IMG/VR virus record: IMGVR_UViG_3300037297_000078
Coordinates: 1-64,000 of that record
Strand: one strand, 5' to 3'
Origin: a virus
DNA length: 64,000 nucleotides
Every line of letters begins with the position of its first letter. Position 1 is the stretch's first letter. The notes under the pieces are model-generated. The model was not told where the DNA came from. It ran no database searches and saw only the letters and a list, made by a program, of their open reading frames with translations. This document shows positions 30,501-39,021 of this stretch, in pieces. A program made the translations under genes and the position numbers.

Positions 30501-31964
30501 ATTGTTTAACGCTTCTCTTTGATAGCCTACTTTGTCGCCAGGACGAGCGTAAAAAGTCAATGGCTGAGGAGCTGAATATGCCTTAGCAGATCTTGGGTCT
30601 GCCGTTCCGTACAAGAGGGCTTTATAATCAGCTCCTTGAACCTTCCTATCAACTCTATCAAACGCCGATCCAAAAGTTCCTCTAAATGGAGAAGCAGCTT
30701 GCTTGGCAGCTTCTGTAACTCCCCATTCAGATCTTATGAATTGAGTAGGTCTTTGCTCCGGAGTTATTAAGTTCCCAAGCGGACCAAATAAACCTTCTCT
30801 TATGTTTGCCGTAACAAAAGTTCCCTTCCCTGCTGTATTTGGGCTGGTAAAAGGATAAAGATTCTCTCCTAATAAAGCGATCCTTTCTTCTTCTGGAATA
30901 TTATAAGCGACCGCTTCTTTTAGTGTTAATCTTGCTCTTGCTCTTCCTCCGGATGTTAATACTGGTTCTGGTGGAGTCCAAATAGCAGCAGACCTCGCGG
31001 CAGAATCTGACTCCCATATGTTCTCAATTAAGCCTTTGTGGGCGTTAAATAAATTATTCTTTAATTCCTGTTGGTTACGAGATTTGCGAATTGCATCAAC
31101 AACTGTTGCTTCGGCAAGATCCGCATAGTTCATAAGCTGTCCACCAGTAGTATATGCTTGTCTTGTCATATATCTTGTGGATAGGTTCTTACCTCCATAA
31201 ACAACCTTACTAGATGGGTCTAAAGGGAAAGCAAATCTTTCTCCACTGATCTCTAACATTGCCATTGGAGTTGTAACAGATCTGCCTCCAATTAGGTCTT
31301 CTACGTTTCTGAACTTCCAGTTGATATCAAAACCACTACCAGCAGCTTCTGTTATGTTTGTTTTTAACGAACCAAACCTTTCCTGTGCAGTGGCTGATAG
31401 TTCAGAGAAAGGTACATTCCTTGGACCCAAAACCCCATAACGAGACGAAGGCATTACCGCGTCTTGTAGTAAAGCTAATCTTGCTTCTCCAGCTGTAGTC
31501 ATCTCTTCTATTTTGTTTCCGAAAACATCAAGATCTCCTTTTCCTCTAATTACAGACATCGCTGCTTCGTAAGCGTCTAACGGAGTTGATTGTTTGTTAA
31601 TTTCTGCTAAAGACAACAAAGCTTCTTCATTTGTTATTGTTCCAGTAGCAAGAAGAGATTCGTAAGCTGCTTGATGAAGATTTCCCTTAACAATTCCTGG
31701 CCCTCCAACCATTGAGAGAACATTAGAACGTAAGAATTCTTCGTCTATATTAGAAGACATTACAGAACCAACATTAAAATCAGAAACTTGTGCTGCTCTT
31801 GAAATAATCGATTCAGAAATATCATTTGACCCTGCTCTTAAAGCGCGGGCAAAGTCTTCTTTCCCTTGAATATAAGAATATCCTATTCCGCCAGCAAGAG
31901 CACTGGCAGAAGCCAAACTCCATAAAGGACTTCTTTCTTCATAATATCTATTGTCAATTGGCAT
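27561..31964 (-). CDS. Putative virion RNA polymerase, two-barrel DFDGD type (1467 aa)
   Basis: The C-terminal third carries an ordered motif set resembling single-chain two-barrel RNA polymerases (eukaryotic RdRP/QDE-1, SP-beta YonO, crAss-like phage gp66). MWRHPTTGPE (R1013, P1015) matches the R-N-P...H-P-G element. AGDFDRDQF has three aspartates (D1068, D1070, D1072) spaced as in DFDGD. GQVNLAL (N1150) and AIGGKHG (K1186) fall where the G-x-x-N and A-V-D-x-x-K-T-G elements are expected. The central Gly of DFDGD is Arg here. The N-terminus is hydrophobic and a second hydrophobic segment (IGAAAAVGIAALS) lies near 1360. It overlaps both neighbours by one base, between the tape-measure-like gene and the hub, so it is likely packaged in the tail and injected. 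Alternative: a tape measure protein with chance resemblance. Confidence 0.6.
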   Translation of the reverse strand: MPIDNRYYEERSPLWSLASASALAGGIGYSYIQGKEDFARALRAGSNDISESIISRAAQVSDFNVGSVMSSNIDEEFLRSNVLSMVGGPGIVKGNLHQAAYESLLATGTITNEEALLSLAEINKQSTPLDAYEAAMSVIRGKGDLDVFGNKIEEMTTAGEARLALLQDAVMPSSRYGVLGPRNVPFSELSATAQERFGSLKTNITEAAGSGFDINWKFRNVEDLIGGRSVTTPMAMLEISGERFAFPLDPSSKVVYGGKNLSTRYMTRQAYTTGGQLMNYADLAEATVVDAIRKSRNQQELKNNLFNAHKGLIENIWESDSAARSAAIWTPPEPVLTSGGRARARLTLKEAVAYNIPEEERIALLGENLYPFTSPNTAGKGTFVTANIREGLFGPLGNLITPEQRPTQFIRSEWGVTEAAKQAASPFRGTFGSAFDRVDRKVQGADYKALLYGTADPRSAKAYSAPQPLTFYARPGDKVGYQREALNNLLSAEEGAISSSARGMFEYEKLLQKKISLTSNLPLNKQLASKLEGVARGTFVPIEGIGAGAFLGTELETGRELALLADDAVAQSVIGAEITEEGQATLFLKERRRMQKNELWKFFSEENKYMLGLADDLKFREIAEAAGAELTIGGQRLEAIQSGKLVGRNQFSLLTQQIEAASVFAGNIIDSDVNNTVRRRIRNQEIQAFLADPAKALNVSGLMANREIDSAYAVQKNLIGLTKGWGFSEQEMQRTFGLMSSGHLEQMVSEGILSPAEQKSILSSSGVIGLGKGRLGDLASGNWGRGSFEQSGFRLLTAKGEEGAAFATELSKRILGKGELGAIAKMEESVLGQESFLKKFSKMTSTPISKIEDLVGETGRYVSLGRKFKAFGGSSRIYVPGTSEASGLLKPIISRGEEISAPLISELRSFQSLLKAGRPEEELESAAERLRNLVVQLSETQSAARGKVVGSEILTGVRRTFKEQSDTFRISQQSADRMFNDLIKRSAVGEKEFLEQQRQALMSGETLMGGMWRHPTTGPESFQFVKYKVDKQLADGMVAAPTKFGTLAFKGGRSYKADISEMVGFAGDFDRDQFVLSAIAEKNTANKVRRNIDTKMRQQYTNYVFNHYGMKDIIDQKVSKSAILDTLSREALQSGYKKLTTAKTTTGQVNLALQKLKIGLQYTAPEEYRPLADLFFHLEQTAIGGKHGVLTSDLYQAIAASTKGGEQGLRTMTDVLTTLFGGDKINLKGQVTDSFGNVTSHAFNMDLKQAAQVAISSYDAVSQDVDIAVRAASMAKGKSSDFVTLNKLTEQFYARRQGSIDIAQQYMQANAENLETLTGKTSRLIRKAEAKSKSLLSAIRAHKKPILIGAAAAVGIAALSPSVSGVLRPVTPVPNKRREITAEHITPEGPPMNPPEPGPNIAPRVYDFGGGDESIRANIRTRINDLQQSENFMDKVKGFGGQSSLRIKDDRSVLDPHLLANKIHERL

Positions 31965-34900
31965 TAACCGGTAATCCTCTCATAAGCTTTGTCAACAAGA
32001 TCTTGTCTTCCATCTCTTAATTCTATATTATATCGCGGCGGGCCAATATTAGCAGCAATCTTTGATTGATACAAAGAAGCCTTATAGTCTCCAAACATTT
32101 GAGTTAAAGCTTTAGAGTTTCTAGCAACCTTCCAGCTATCTTGATATTCTGCCTGCTCTTGCATTTCTGATACTACAGTGGGATTTATATAAGGTTTTCT
32201 TGCTAACATTCTTTTTCTGTCATCCCATAAATCATGTTCATGGAAATCTTGCCCAAGCATTTCAACAGCAACCATACGAATATCATCTAGGCTAACCGCA
32301 GGGTTAAAACCGATCCAGTCTGCACCTGGTAATGAATGAGTTCTAAAATACTCTTCTGCTTTTTGTTCTCTCAGCCAATCATCAAAAGGAATCTTACCTC
32401 CAGTCTCTTCCATCCATCGTCTTGCCATTGCCTCATCAAAAGAGAACCCTTCTGACTTTCTCATTTGAGCAACTAAGCCTAGAGTTTTGTTGTCGTCTTC
32501 TGTTGCAATTTTGGCTTCTAATTTAGCTCTTGAACTATTTTCTTCTTGTCTTGCCCATTGAGAAATATAAATCCTTCTTTCGTCTTCTGGAACTAAAGAT
32601 AAAATTTTCTCTCTGTCTTCTATTGTTTTTGCTTGAACAAATTCATTAAAGAAATCTCTTTCTCGACGAGGTAAAGCTCTCATTACATTAACGGGAGAGC
32701 CGAAAACATTAACACCAAAAACAGTAGATTCTTTTTGTTTCTTAAACTCTGAAGCTAAATGAAAGTCTCCGGTTAGTTTTGCTTTGGCCTCTAGTCTTGA
32801 TGCTTTAACCCACTGTAACTTATCAAAATATTCTGTTATATCGCGCCGCTGTTGTATCTCTTCTGGTATCTCGCTAGAACCTAACTCGTATTTAGTCATA
32901 TTGTAAGCAGGCTTTAAGAAGTTATCTACGGGGCGATCCCAGAAAGAATTTGCAGTTCCAATTGCTTCTGTTCTCTCGTATTCTTCTATTGGAGATCGCT
33001 GTCTAATTAACTTAGAAGCAGGAGAGATAGGAGTCAGATATTCTAAAGGAGTTTCTGCTCCATGGAGTACTTTTTCAGAGATCGACCCAGCTAGTCGTTC
33101 TGAAGGAGTAAATCTAATTTGTCTAAATTCATCTTCTAGTTCTTTGTGTTGAGCATACCCGGCTTCCGTAAGAACAGTTCCTAAATCTCTATCTCCAAGC
33201 ATTGGAACAACTTCCATTCTTGGCCCTTCAGAAACACGACTAAATCTTCTAGACTCTAGACCTGGAGAATAAATAGAGATCCTACTTCCTTCAAGAACAT
33301 TTCTGGTCGTCTCTAAAGCCTCTTGTGGTTTGGTAATCGCGCCAATACCTTTTGCTTCTAATATAGTATCTCCATATTCTTTTGTTTTAAATCTTCGCGG
33401 AGACAAAACATTTGTTACGGTAACAGTCTCTTGTTGTAATTGGTCTTGGGCAAAAACATAATCTTTAAAGTTTCTTCTTTGTTTTTTAGCCTTAACTTGT
33501 TCTTCTGTTGTTAGAACAATTTGCTGTTCTTCCTCTGACATGTATTTTAAGTTCTTCTTTGCTTGGGAGATTGTTTGTCTGTATTCATTGCTCCAAAAAG
33601 CAACGTCACCTAATACTTTTGCTCGATATGCCAACGGATAATTTTCAGGATCTACTCCTTCTAACGCAGGATATAAACTTGCAAGCCCTGGACCTGGAAG
33701 ACGAATCTCTGCTTCTGGAAGTTGAGATAATTGATAAGGATTTCCTGTCTTAAAATCCATAAAGTAATCTTCTCCCGGCATCCAAGAAGGCATTTGGTTT
33801 GATAAAGGGTTGTAAGTATCTAAATAACTTCTAGTTCTAGGAATAAATCGCCTTGTGGGCTCGCTGGCAGTATAGGCCCCTCCAAGATTCAAATGTTGAA
33901 AAAGCCAATTTTCTCCACCAGTTTCTTTTCCCATTTGTGCAAGTGTTTGTTGGTTAGGAAAGATCTCTTCACGACCCAATAATGACTTGACAAGGGCTCC
34001 TTCGGTAAAACCAACCAAACCAATAGCTTCTCTTCTTCTATAAAGCAGCTCGTTAAATAATTGAGTTGGTTCTCCTGGAGACAAAGGTTGACCAGCAGAT
34101 AGTCCTCCAACTCCATAAGCGGGTTCTAACTCTTCATCTGACGGTTTATACTTTACTCCAGTATCGGTAATCCATTCTTCTGGACGAACTAATTTTCTAG
34201 GCTTTATTAGCTTACCAATTGTCTCTGCAACCAATGGACCTATAAAAGGAATCTCTTGTCCAGCAGGAGCTGTTACTGGAGCAGGTCTCTCTTTTTGGTA
34301 TTTCTGCTCATAGTGATACTTCCATTCATCAGAACCAAATAAAGCTTTTACAGGGTTAAGCCAAGGGCTATATCCCCATCTTTCCTCTTCAGAACCGTAG
34401 AGACCTTTTTGATACGCTCTTGCTCTAAGACGAGGCAGCGCATGTTGCCGGAAATATTGGATTTTATCCCCTTCGAAAGAACTATTATGAACAAGAAAAG
34501 GACCCGCTCTGAATAGGTGATCTGGGTTGTCTACTTCGAAGTCATAAACGACACCATCGTATTCTTCTGTTTCGATAGTTCTAATTGCGGCATATATCTT
34601 CCCTTTATAGTTTATAACTGCCGGGTTGGTCGCAGAATCTGTAATATTTGATTCTAGTTTTTTAACAGGAACTTCAACATAATCATTAAGTCTAATTTCA
34701 GATGCTTTAACTTCTTTTGTTTTGTATTCAACTCTATGCTCTTTATTCGAATATGATTTTCTTAATATTGGTATCCTATGGTTACCAGTAACTTCTACTT
34801 TTAAGTCACGATCAAAGGCACAAGAAAATTTTAAAATCTCTCCTTTGTGATGTCTTGTAAATATATTTTTTACCGTTGCTTTTTTATAATCTCTCCCAAC

Positions 34901-36628
34901 AAGAACATCTCCTATTTTAATATCTTTAGCTTTCTTGGAAATACCAGAAAACGTAATGATTTCAGTATGTTCCGCCAAACACCGGCCGAATTCCCAAAAT
35001 CTGCCTTTTCTTATAGGGACTTCTTCTTCTCCAGAATAGATTGCTTGTAGTGCTTCTGGTGTTTCTGTTGTTCCTAATACAGAAGCTCCGGGGACAGCTG
35101 CCATAGGGTTCCCAGACAGAATAGACAAACCAGAAGACAAGAGTTGCCAACCAGCAAAACCGGCTAAAGCTCCTAATAGCATGGGGGACTTTGTTTTCGT
35201 AATATTCTTTAGAAGAGGAATGTCTTCAATTGCTCGACCAAATCTAGATTTCCAAACTCCTTTTAATAAATTTTCTTTTCTAGCTGCTCTGGTTAGTTCA
35301 ATAACATCAGCAAACCTGGATGCGGATTTTCTGTTAAGAATTGATTCTTTCAAAAGCCCGCCATAAGAGAAAAAACCAGCTGCCATGGCACCGATACCAG
35401 CAAATGCCATTCCAGTAGAAATATCTGTCAGACCAGGAGTTACTCTCTCTTGTTCTTGAAGAGATTCTGTTAAACCAATACTTTCTGAAATTTCTGCTTT
35501 TGTTAAAGTAAGATCTGTAGCTAATGTGGCGGCTCCATAAAAGAGACCCTCGTCAAATCTAGGAGCGATACCTGCCAAAAGTCCAACTGCTCCACCAATC
35601 AACAATCCGGCCTTAGAAAACTTTGCTCCTGGAGCACGAGCAATTAGAGATCCAATTCCAGCACCTGCGGCAGTAGAGAAAACTGGAGCTAGAGGACTTC
35701 CTTCATGCCTTAAGTAATCTAAATACTCTAACCCTTTCCATCCAGCACCTATTAACAACCCCTTACCAATGAAGCGACTGATCATCTGTGTACTTGTACC
35801 AGGACGCACAGAGAGGCTTCTCAGTCCAGGTATCTTAGATAAGACACCCCCCAGGTAGGGTATGTCTAGAGGAGCCGAGAGAAGGGTGTTTAGACGGCCT
35901 GTAGTGGAAGCTGCTTTTGCTCGAAGTAAATTAAAGACAGTTTCTGTTTTTGCAAGACCTGCGGCAAAAGACTTAGATAACTGAAGATCTTTGCCAAGTA
36001 TATTTATTTTACTTCTAATTCGGCTTCCAAGAATAAGTCTTTGTCTTCTTAACTGAGGTTCTAAAGACTCTAACCATTCAGCATAAGGAATTCCAGGATT
36101 AGCGATTCTATATTGAGATCTTAATAGTGCATCATTAAGAGATTGGAATTCTGTAAGCTGGACTCCGGAAACCCGGGCAAAATAGTCTGCGATGGCAGTT
36201 CCCTTTTGGCTTCCAGCTTCGATTTGAAGACCATAACCTAAGAGTTCTCCAGCTTCGTTTGTAACTTGACCAAAGACAGAACCTGTACGTTTTAAAGAAA
36301 GACCTGTAGCATGACCAAATCTAGAAGATAAGAATTCTGCATACTTCCCGTGTTGAAGTGCAGAAGTGGAAACGTCAATTTGAGACCAAGATTCTAGAGG
36401 AGATAAGAACTCAGAAGTTCTGAAAGTTCTTAAAATTGCAGCCGGAAATCCTGTCTCAACAGCTCTTATAGCATTTACATAACGATCAAAAAGTCTGCCG
36501 TTTGCAGTAGGAATGAAACCAGAAGCGCCTATGCTTCCAGTAACCAACGCAGCCTTTGCAATAGGGGTTAAATCTCCCTGATCTGAAGGAAGAGGCTGAT
36601 CTCCTGAAGCGATTGTTGGTAAGACCAA
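31964..36628 (-). CDS. Tape-measure-like giant virion protein containing a mini-intein (1554 aa precursor)
   Basis: Starts with TTG at 36628, supported by AGGAGG 7 bases upstream inside the end of the previous gene; no nearby ATG fits. Residues ~300-420 hold hydrophobic glycine-rich segments (AGAGIGSLIARA; LLIGGAVGLLAGIA) like those of tape measure or membrane-penetrating injected proteins. A 166-residue mini-intein occupies 550-715, leaving a 1388-residue mature protein. Around ~1060-1165 is a region resembling a degenerate staphylococcal-nuclease fold (VTVTNVLSPRRFK; ILEAKGIGAITKPQEAL; DLGTVLTEAGYAQ). The rest is charged and helical. Position after two chaperone-like genes and before the hub fits a tape measure. 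The nuclease resemblance is weak. Confidence 0.7.
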   Translation of the reverse strand: MVLPTIASGDQPLPSDQGDLTPIAKAALVTGSIGASGFIPTANGRLFDRYVNAIRAVETGFPAAILRTFRTSEFLSPLESWSQIDVSTSALQHGKYAEFLSSRFGHATGLSLKRTGSVFGQVTNEAGELLGYGLQIEAGSQKGTAIADYFARVSGVQLTEFQSLNDALLRSQYRIANPGIPYAEWLESLEPQLRRQRLILGSRIRSKINILGKDLQLSKSFAAGLAKTETVFNLLRAKAASTTGRLNTLLSAPLDIPYLGGVLSKIPGLRSLSVRPGTSTQMISRFIGKGLLIGAGWKGLEYLDYLRHEGSPLAPVFSTAAGAGIGSLIARAPGAKFSKAGLLIGGAVGLLAGIAPRFDEGLFYGAATLATDLTLTKAEISESIGLTESLQEQERVTPGLTDISTGMAFAGIGAMAAGFFSYGGLLKESILNRKSASRFADVIELTRAARKENLLKGVWKSRFGRAIEDIPLLKNITKTKSPMLLGALAGFAGWQLLSSGLSILSGNPMAAVPGASVLGTTETPEALQAIYSGEEEVPIRKGRFWEFGRCLAEHTEIITFSGISKKAKDIKIGDVLVGRDYKKATVKNIFTRHHKGEILKFSCAFDRDLKVEVTGNHRIPILRKSYSNKEHRVEYKTKEVKASEIRLNDYVEVPVKKLESNITDSATNPAVINYKGKIYAAIRTIETEEYDGVVYDFEVDNPDHLFRAGPFLVHNSSFEGDKIQYFRQHALPRLRARAYQKGLYGSEEERWGYSPWLNPVKALFGSDEWKYHYEQKYQKERPAPVTAPAGQEIPFIGPLVAETIGKLIKPRKLVRPEEWITDTGVKYKPSDEELEPAYGVGGLSAGQPLSPGEPTQLFNELLYRRREAIGLVGFTEGALVKSLLGREEIFPNQQTLAQMGKETGGENWLFQHLNLGGAYTASEPTRRFIPRTRSYLDTYNPLSNQMPSWMPGEDYFMDFKTGNPYQLSQLPEAEIRLPGPGLASLYPALEGVDPENYPLAYRAKVLGDVAFWSNEYRQTISQAKKNLKYMSEEEQQIVLTTEEQVKAKKQRRNFKDYVFAQDQLQQETVTVTNVLSPRRFKTKEYGDTILEAKGIGAITKPQEALETTRNVLEGSRISIYSPGLESRRFSRVSEGPRMEVVPMLGDRDLGTVLTEAGYAQHKELEDEFRQIRFTPSERLAGSISEKVLHGAETPLEYLTPISPASKLIRQRSPIEEYERTEAIGTANSFWDRPVDNFLKPAYNMTKYELGSSEIPEEIQQRRDITEYFDKLQWVKASRLEAKAKLTGDFHLASEFKKQKESTVFGVNVFGSPVNVMRALPRRERDFFNEFVQAKTIEDREKILSLVPEDERRIYISQWARQEENSSRAKLEAKIATEDDNKTLGLVAQMRKSEGFSFDEAMARRWMEETGGKIPFDDWLREQKAEEYFRTHSLPGADWIGFNPAVSLDDIRMVAVEMLGQDFHEHDLWDDRKRMLARKPYINPTVVSEMQEQAEYQDSWKVARNSKALTQMFGDYKASLYQSKIAANIGPPRYNIELRDGRQDLVDKAYERITG
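34484..34981 (-). mobile_element. Mini-intein (166 aa, no endonuclease) in the tape-measure-like gene
   Basis: In-frame splicing domain at residues 550-715 of the host protein. Block A starts at Cys1 (CLAEHTEIITFSG, then IGDVLVG). Block B is VEVTGNHRIPIL with the GNH histidine. Block F is VYDFEVDNPDHLF and block G ends FLVHN, followed by +1 Ser716. After excision the flanks would read EFGR-SSFEG. No LAGLIDADG or HNH insertion is present; only ~45 residues lie between the N- and C-terminal splicing blocks. All catalytic residues (Cys1, block-B His, His-Asn, +1 Ser) are there, so it should splice. Confidence 0.9.
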
Positions 36629-36631
36629 ATA

Positions 36632-37315
36632 CTAGCCTCCTCTTTGTCTTCTCATCTTCTCGTAGAATGCTTGCTCTCTTAGTCTTGATTGTCTTTCAAG
36701 CTCCGCACTATTTCTTCTTGGAGGAGCTGATTCATGTTCAAACTGTTTAAAAGCAGAAGCATCTTCGGTAATTTGTTTCCCTAACGGAATAGTCTCTTCT
36801 TTTGATCGAGATAGAGATAGTCCTTCTTGTATTATACCTCGTTGTAGTAATGAATGCTCTGCGAGAGCAAATAAATCTAATAACTCTTGATAGTTAAGTT
36901 TATCTAATGCTTCAATTGTGTATCCATTAAAAGCCGTTAGAATCCAACTCTTCATAGAGGAATAAAAATCTATATTGTCACGAGCAAGATCTATTTGTTC
37001 TTCTATAAAATCTGCAGAATTATTAACCCCAGAAAGATATAAGATTACATTTGCAATTGAAGAAACAACTCCAGCAGGAATGTCGTTATCGTGTTTTGCT
37101 AAATAGTCATCAATTACATAGTTAGAAAAGATCTGGTTTTGTATTAGATATTGGAGATCTTGTTCATGGACCAAAGACAGGATAAAAGCAAGTCTAGCTG
37201 CTTCTTTGAATGGAGGGAGTCTAAAAACTACTTCTGTCCCATCAGGGAAGATAGAGGCATATAGGCTATTTGTACCTTGAAGCCTAATTGACTCAAGTAG
37301 TTTTATCACTGACAT
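36632..37315 (-). CDS. Tail assembly chaperone-like protein (227 aa)
   Basis: Helical protein with an N-terminal beta element (SLYASIFPDGTEVVFRLPPF) and an acidic helical core, ending in a highly charged tail (RRNSAELERQSRLREQAFYE). Similar in style to the preceding gene (6-base gap). Two small helical proteins immediately before the tape measure gene is the classic place for tail assembly chaperones, which bind and hold the tape measure protein. Its last codons contain the AGGAGG used by the next gene. Assignment depends on position and general resemblance. Confidence 0.65.
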   Translation of the reverse strand: MSVIKLLESIRLQGTNSLYASIFPDGTEVVFRLPPFKEAARLAFILSLVHEQDLQYLIQNQIFSNYVIDDYLAKHDNDIPAGVVSSIANVILYLSGVNNSADFIEEQIDLARDNIDFYSSMKSWILTAFNGYTIEALDKLNYQELLDLFALAEHSLLQRGIIQEGLSLSRSKEETIPLGKQITEDASAFKQFEHESAPPRRNSAELERQSRLREQAFYEKMRRQRGG

Positions 37316-37321
37316 TATTTA

Positions 37322-38086
37322 TTACAGTTTCATAGTAACAGAAGCTACTGCGGTAGGATCCAAGAACATACTTCTGATTCGTATTTGTTCTGCTAACAAT
37401 TCAAACATTCCGGCTGGAGAGCTACCAACAAATTCTGGAGTCAAACGCGGCCAGATGAGACATTTATTTACAATTGCTATATTCTGCTTGTCGGGTTCCA
37501 GCTTCCCCCAGGCTTGCATTACCTGAATATACTCGGCTCTCTTCAAATACCGATAGATAAAAATGTCACTACCGACACCTAAAGCGCGAGAATCAAGGAT
37601 AAAAATTCCTCCGTGCATTTCTTTAAGCTTTATAAGCTGCTCTTTTGAAGGAGAGCCTTTGTAAATTGACTCCAGCTCTTTAGTAACCATATCAAGCTTC
37701 TGTTCGAAAGTTAGAGGCTTTTCTTCTTTTGGTTCTTGCTCTTGAGAAGAATTTGCCTCTTCAGGCAAAGGACCCTGTTGTGGCATTTCTACTTCTGGAA
37801 CCGTGAACCCAGCTGCTTTTGCTGCATCTACTCCAGAATTAACTTCTGGAAGTGATTGTTCTTTTCCCATTTTCTCTATCTCCTTTAAAGTTGTTTGTTC
37901 CCAATCTACGTCAATAAGATTGGTGCTTCGCATTTCATGCAAATCTTCTTTGACGCTAAAATTAGGTTTTCCATAGATATCAGTTTTCTTAGTTCGATTA
38001 AAGGCATCTGCTTGTTTTTGAGCAGCGGCCAGCTGTTGTTTTAGTTTTGGATCTAACCGATCTTCACGAAGTTTGTATTTCGCCAT
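37322..38086 (-). CDS. Tail assembly chaperone-like protein (254 aa)
   Basis: Disordered, charged N-terminal half (Gln/Glu/Pro-rich around residues 95-125). A C-terminal domain reads GGIFILDSRALGVGSDIFIYRYLKR-AEY and NIAIVNKCLIWPRLTPE, a pattern seen in myovirus tail-chaperone-type proteins. Preceded by a 32-base gap with AACAAAAGGAGA before the ATG and a TATAAT at 38112-38107, so possibly the start of a transcript. Probably acts with the following 227-residue protein on the tape measure. No slippery frameshift site linking the two was identified. Confidence 0.65.
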   Translation of the reverse strand: MAKYKLREDRLDPKLKQQLAAAQKQADAFNRTKKTDIYGKPNFSVKEDLHEMRSTNLIDVDWEQTTLKEIEKMGKEQSLPEVNSGVDAAKAAGFTVPEVEMPQQGPLPEEANSSQEQEPKEEKPLTFEQKLDMVTKELESIYKGSPSKEQLIKLKEMHGGIFILDSRALGVGSDIFIYRYLKRAEYIQVMQAWGKLEPDKQNIAIVNKCLIWPRLTPEFVGSSPAGMFELLAEQIRIRSMFLDPTAVASVTMKL

Positions 38087-38091
38087 AGAAT

Positions 38092-38103
38092 TCTCCTTTT
38101 GTT
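38092..38103 (-). promoter_or_regulatory. Leader AACAAAAGGAGA with upstream TATAAT
   Basis: Second copy of the 12-base leader found before the starts at 7671 and 47251; here the ATG is at 38086. A TATAAT lies just upstream (38112-38107), but the nearest -35-like TTGCAA is 20 bases away, so promoter activity is uncertain. Confidence 0.4.
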
Positions 38104-38118
38104 CTTATTATAATATAA

Positions 38119-39021
38119 CTAAACTAGAGTTCTTGCAAGGAAATCGTACTTTTCTAACACTGGTTGGTCTGAAACTTCTAATGTTTGGGCTTGTCCAATA
38201 AAATGGACATCTAAAAGTTTTTTTACTGTATGGTTGGCGGGTTTTCTACTCATATCTCCATAAGTAATAAAAATATCTACAGCAGGATATTGATCTGCTC
38301 CTCGATGGCTTAATACGTCTTCGTCGTTAATCATCGTCCCTGGAGGAATGTTTTTACTAAAGAGCTTATCTCTAACAAATGGATTTGATTTATCAGAACC
38401 AAACCAAATAGTATCTTCAAAGACTTCGGCCCAATCCTCAAACTTATCATCAGGTAACGCAGCAAGCTCTCTCCAAGCTTGGTTGTATTTGGACTGCTGT
38501 CTCGGAGTCCCATCCCTACTTTGCCAGTTATACATTTGCTCTACATTTGCTTGCATTACTCTCTTTGTTTCTGCAGCAGCAGCAGCTTCGGTAAAAGTAT
38601 AGTCTTGAGGCTTGTAGTAATTTACTATCTCTCCGTCGTCATTAACAGAATATCTAGGAGAAGTAGCAGTCTGTGCTGTATTTTGCCAATCGGTTTCGCT
38701 ATTTTCGGCATATAAATTGGCAGTTCTATTCAAGAACCTTTGGATCGGATAAAACAGATATCCGGCTTCTTTAAAAGAGATATATAGAGAACCCTGGACA
38801 AGTACATGTCCGTCAGCAACAAAAGAAAAATATTGAGACGCAAATCCGTAAATAGGAGTTTTTGACTGTTGTTTGACAAAGCTCAATCCAACAGCGTCGT
38901 CAATAACAACATCCCCAATAAGAACAGATATTTGAGACCCGGTATATTTGTCGTATTCATATACCGTAGTTCCAGCATTATTTGTTCCTAAAACCTCGCC
39001 ATATGGATCTCTAATCGTCAT
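38119..39021 (-). CDS. Tail tube paralogue / tail completion protein (300 aa)
   Basis: Carries the tube-type pattern ISVLIGDVVIDDAVGLSFV, then KTPIYGFASQYFSFVADGHV-LVQGSLYISF, and near the end VDIFITYGDM. These correspond to exon 1 and exon 2 landmarks of the intron-split tube gene. Larger than the main tube protein because of a ~100-residue insertion in the middle. One-base overlap with the preceding gene. Third of three tube-like genes in a row, so probably a tube-terminator, tube-initiator or minor tube ring. Confidence 0.7.
   Translation of the reverse strand: MTIRDPYGEVLGTNNAGTTVYEYDKYTGSQISVLIGDVVIDDAVGLSFVKQQSKTPIYGFASQYFSFVADGHVLVQGSLYISFKEAGYLFYPIQRFLNRTANLYAENSETDWQNTAQTATSPRYSVNDDGEIVNYYKPQDYTFTEAAAAAETKRVMQANVEQMYNWQSRDGTPRQQSKYNQAWRELAALPDDKFEDWAEVFEDTIWFGSDKSNPFVRDKLFSKNIPPGTMINDEDVLSHRGADQYPAVDIFITYGDMSRKPANHTVKKLLDVHFIGQAQTLEVSDQPVLEKYDFLARTLV

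Noticed and set aside
36632-38086. Programmed -1 frameshift joining the two chaperone-like genes, as in lambda gpG/GT
   Set aside because: The two genes are separated by a stop and a 6-base gap with an independent start, and I found no slippery heptamer I could support.
38107-38138. Full promoter TTGCAA ... TATAAT before 38086
   Set aside because: The spacing is 20 bases, outside the normal range; only the leader was kept as a low-confidence element.
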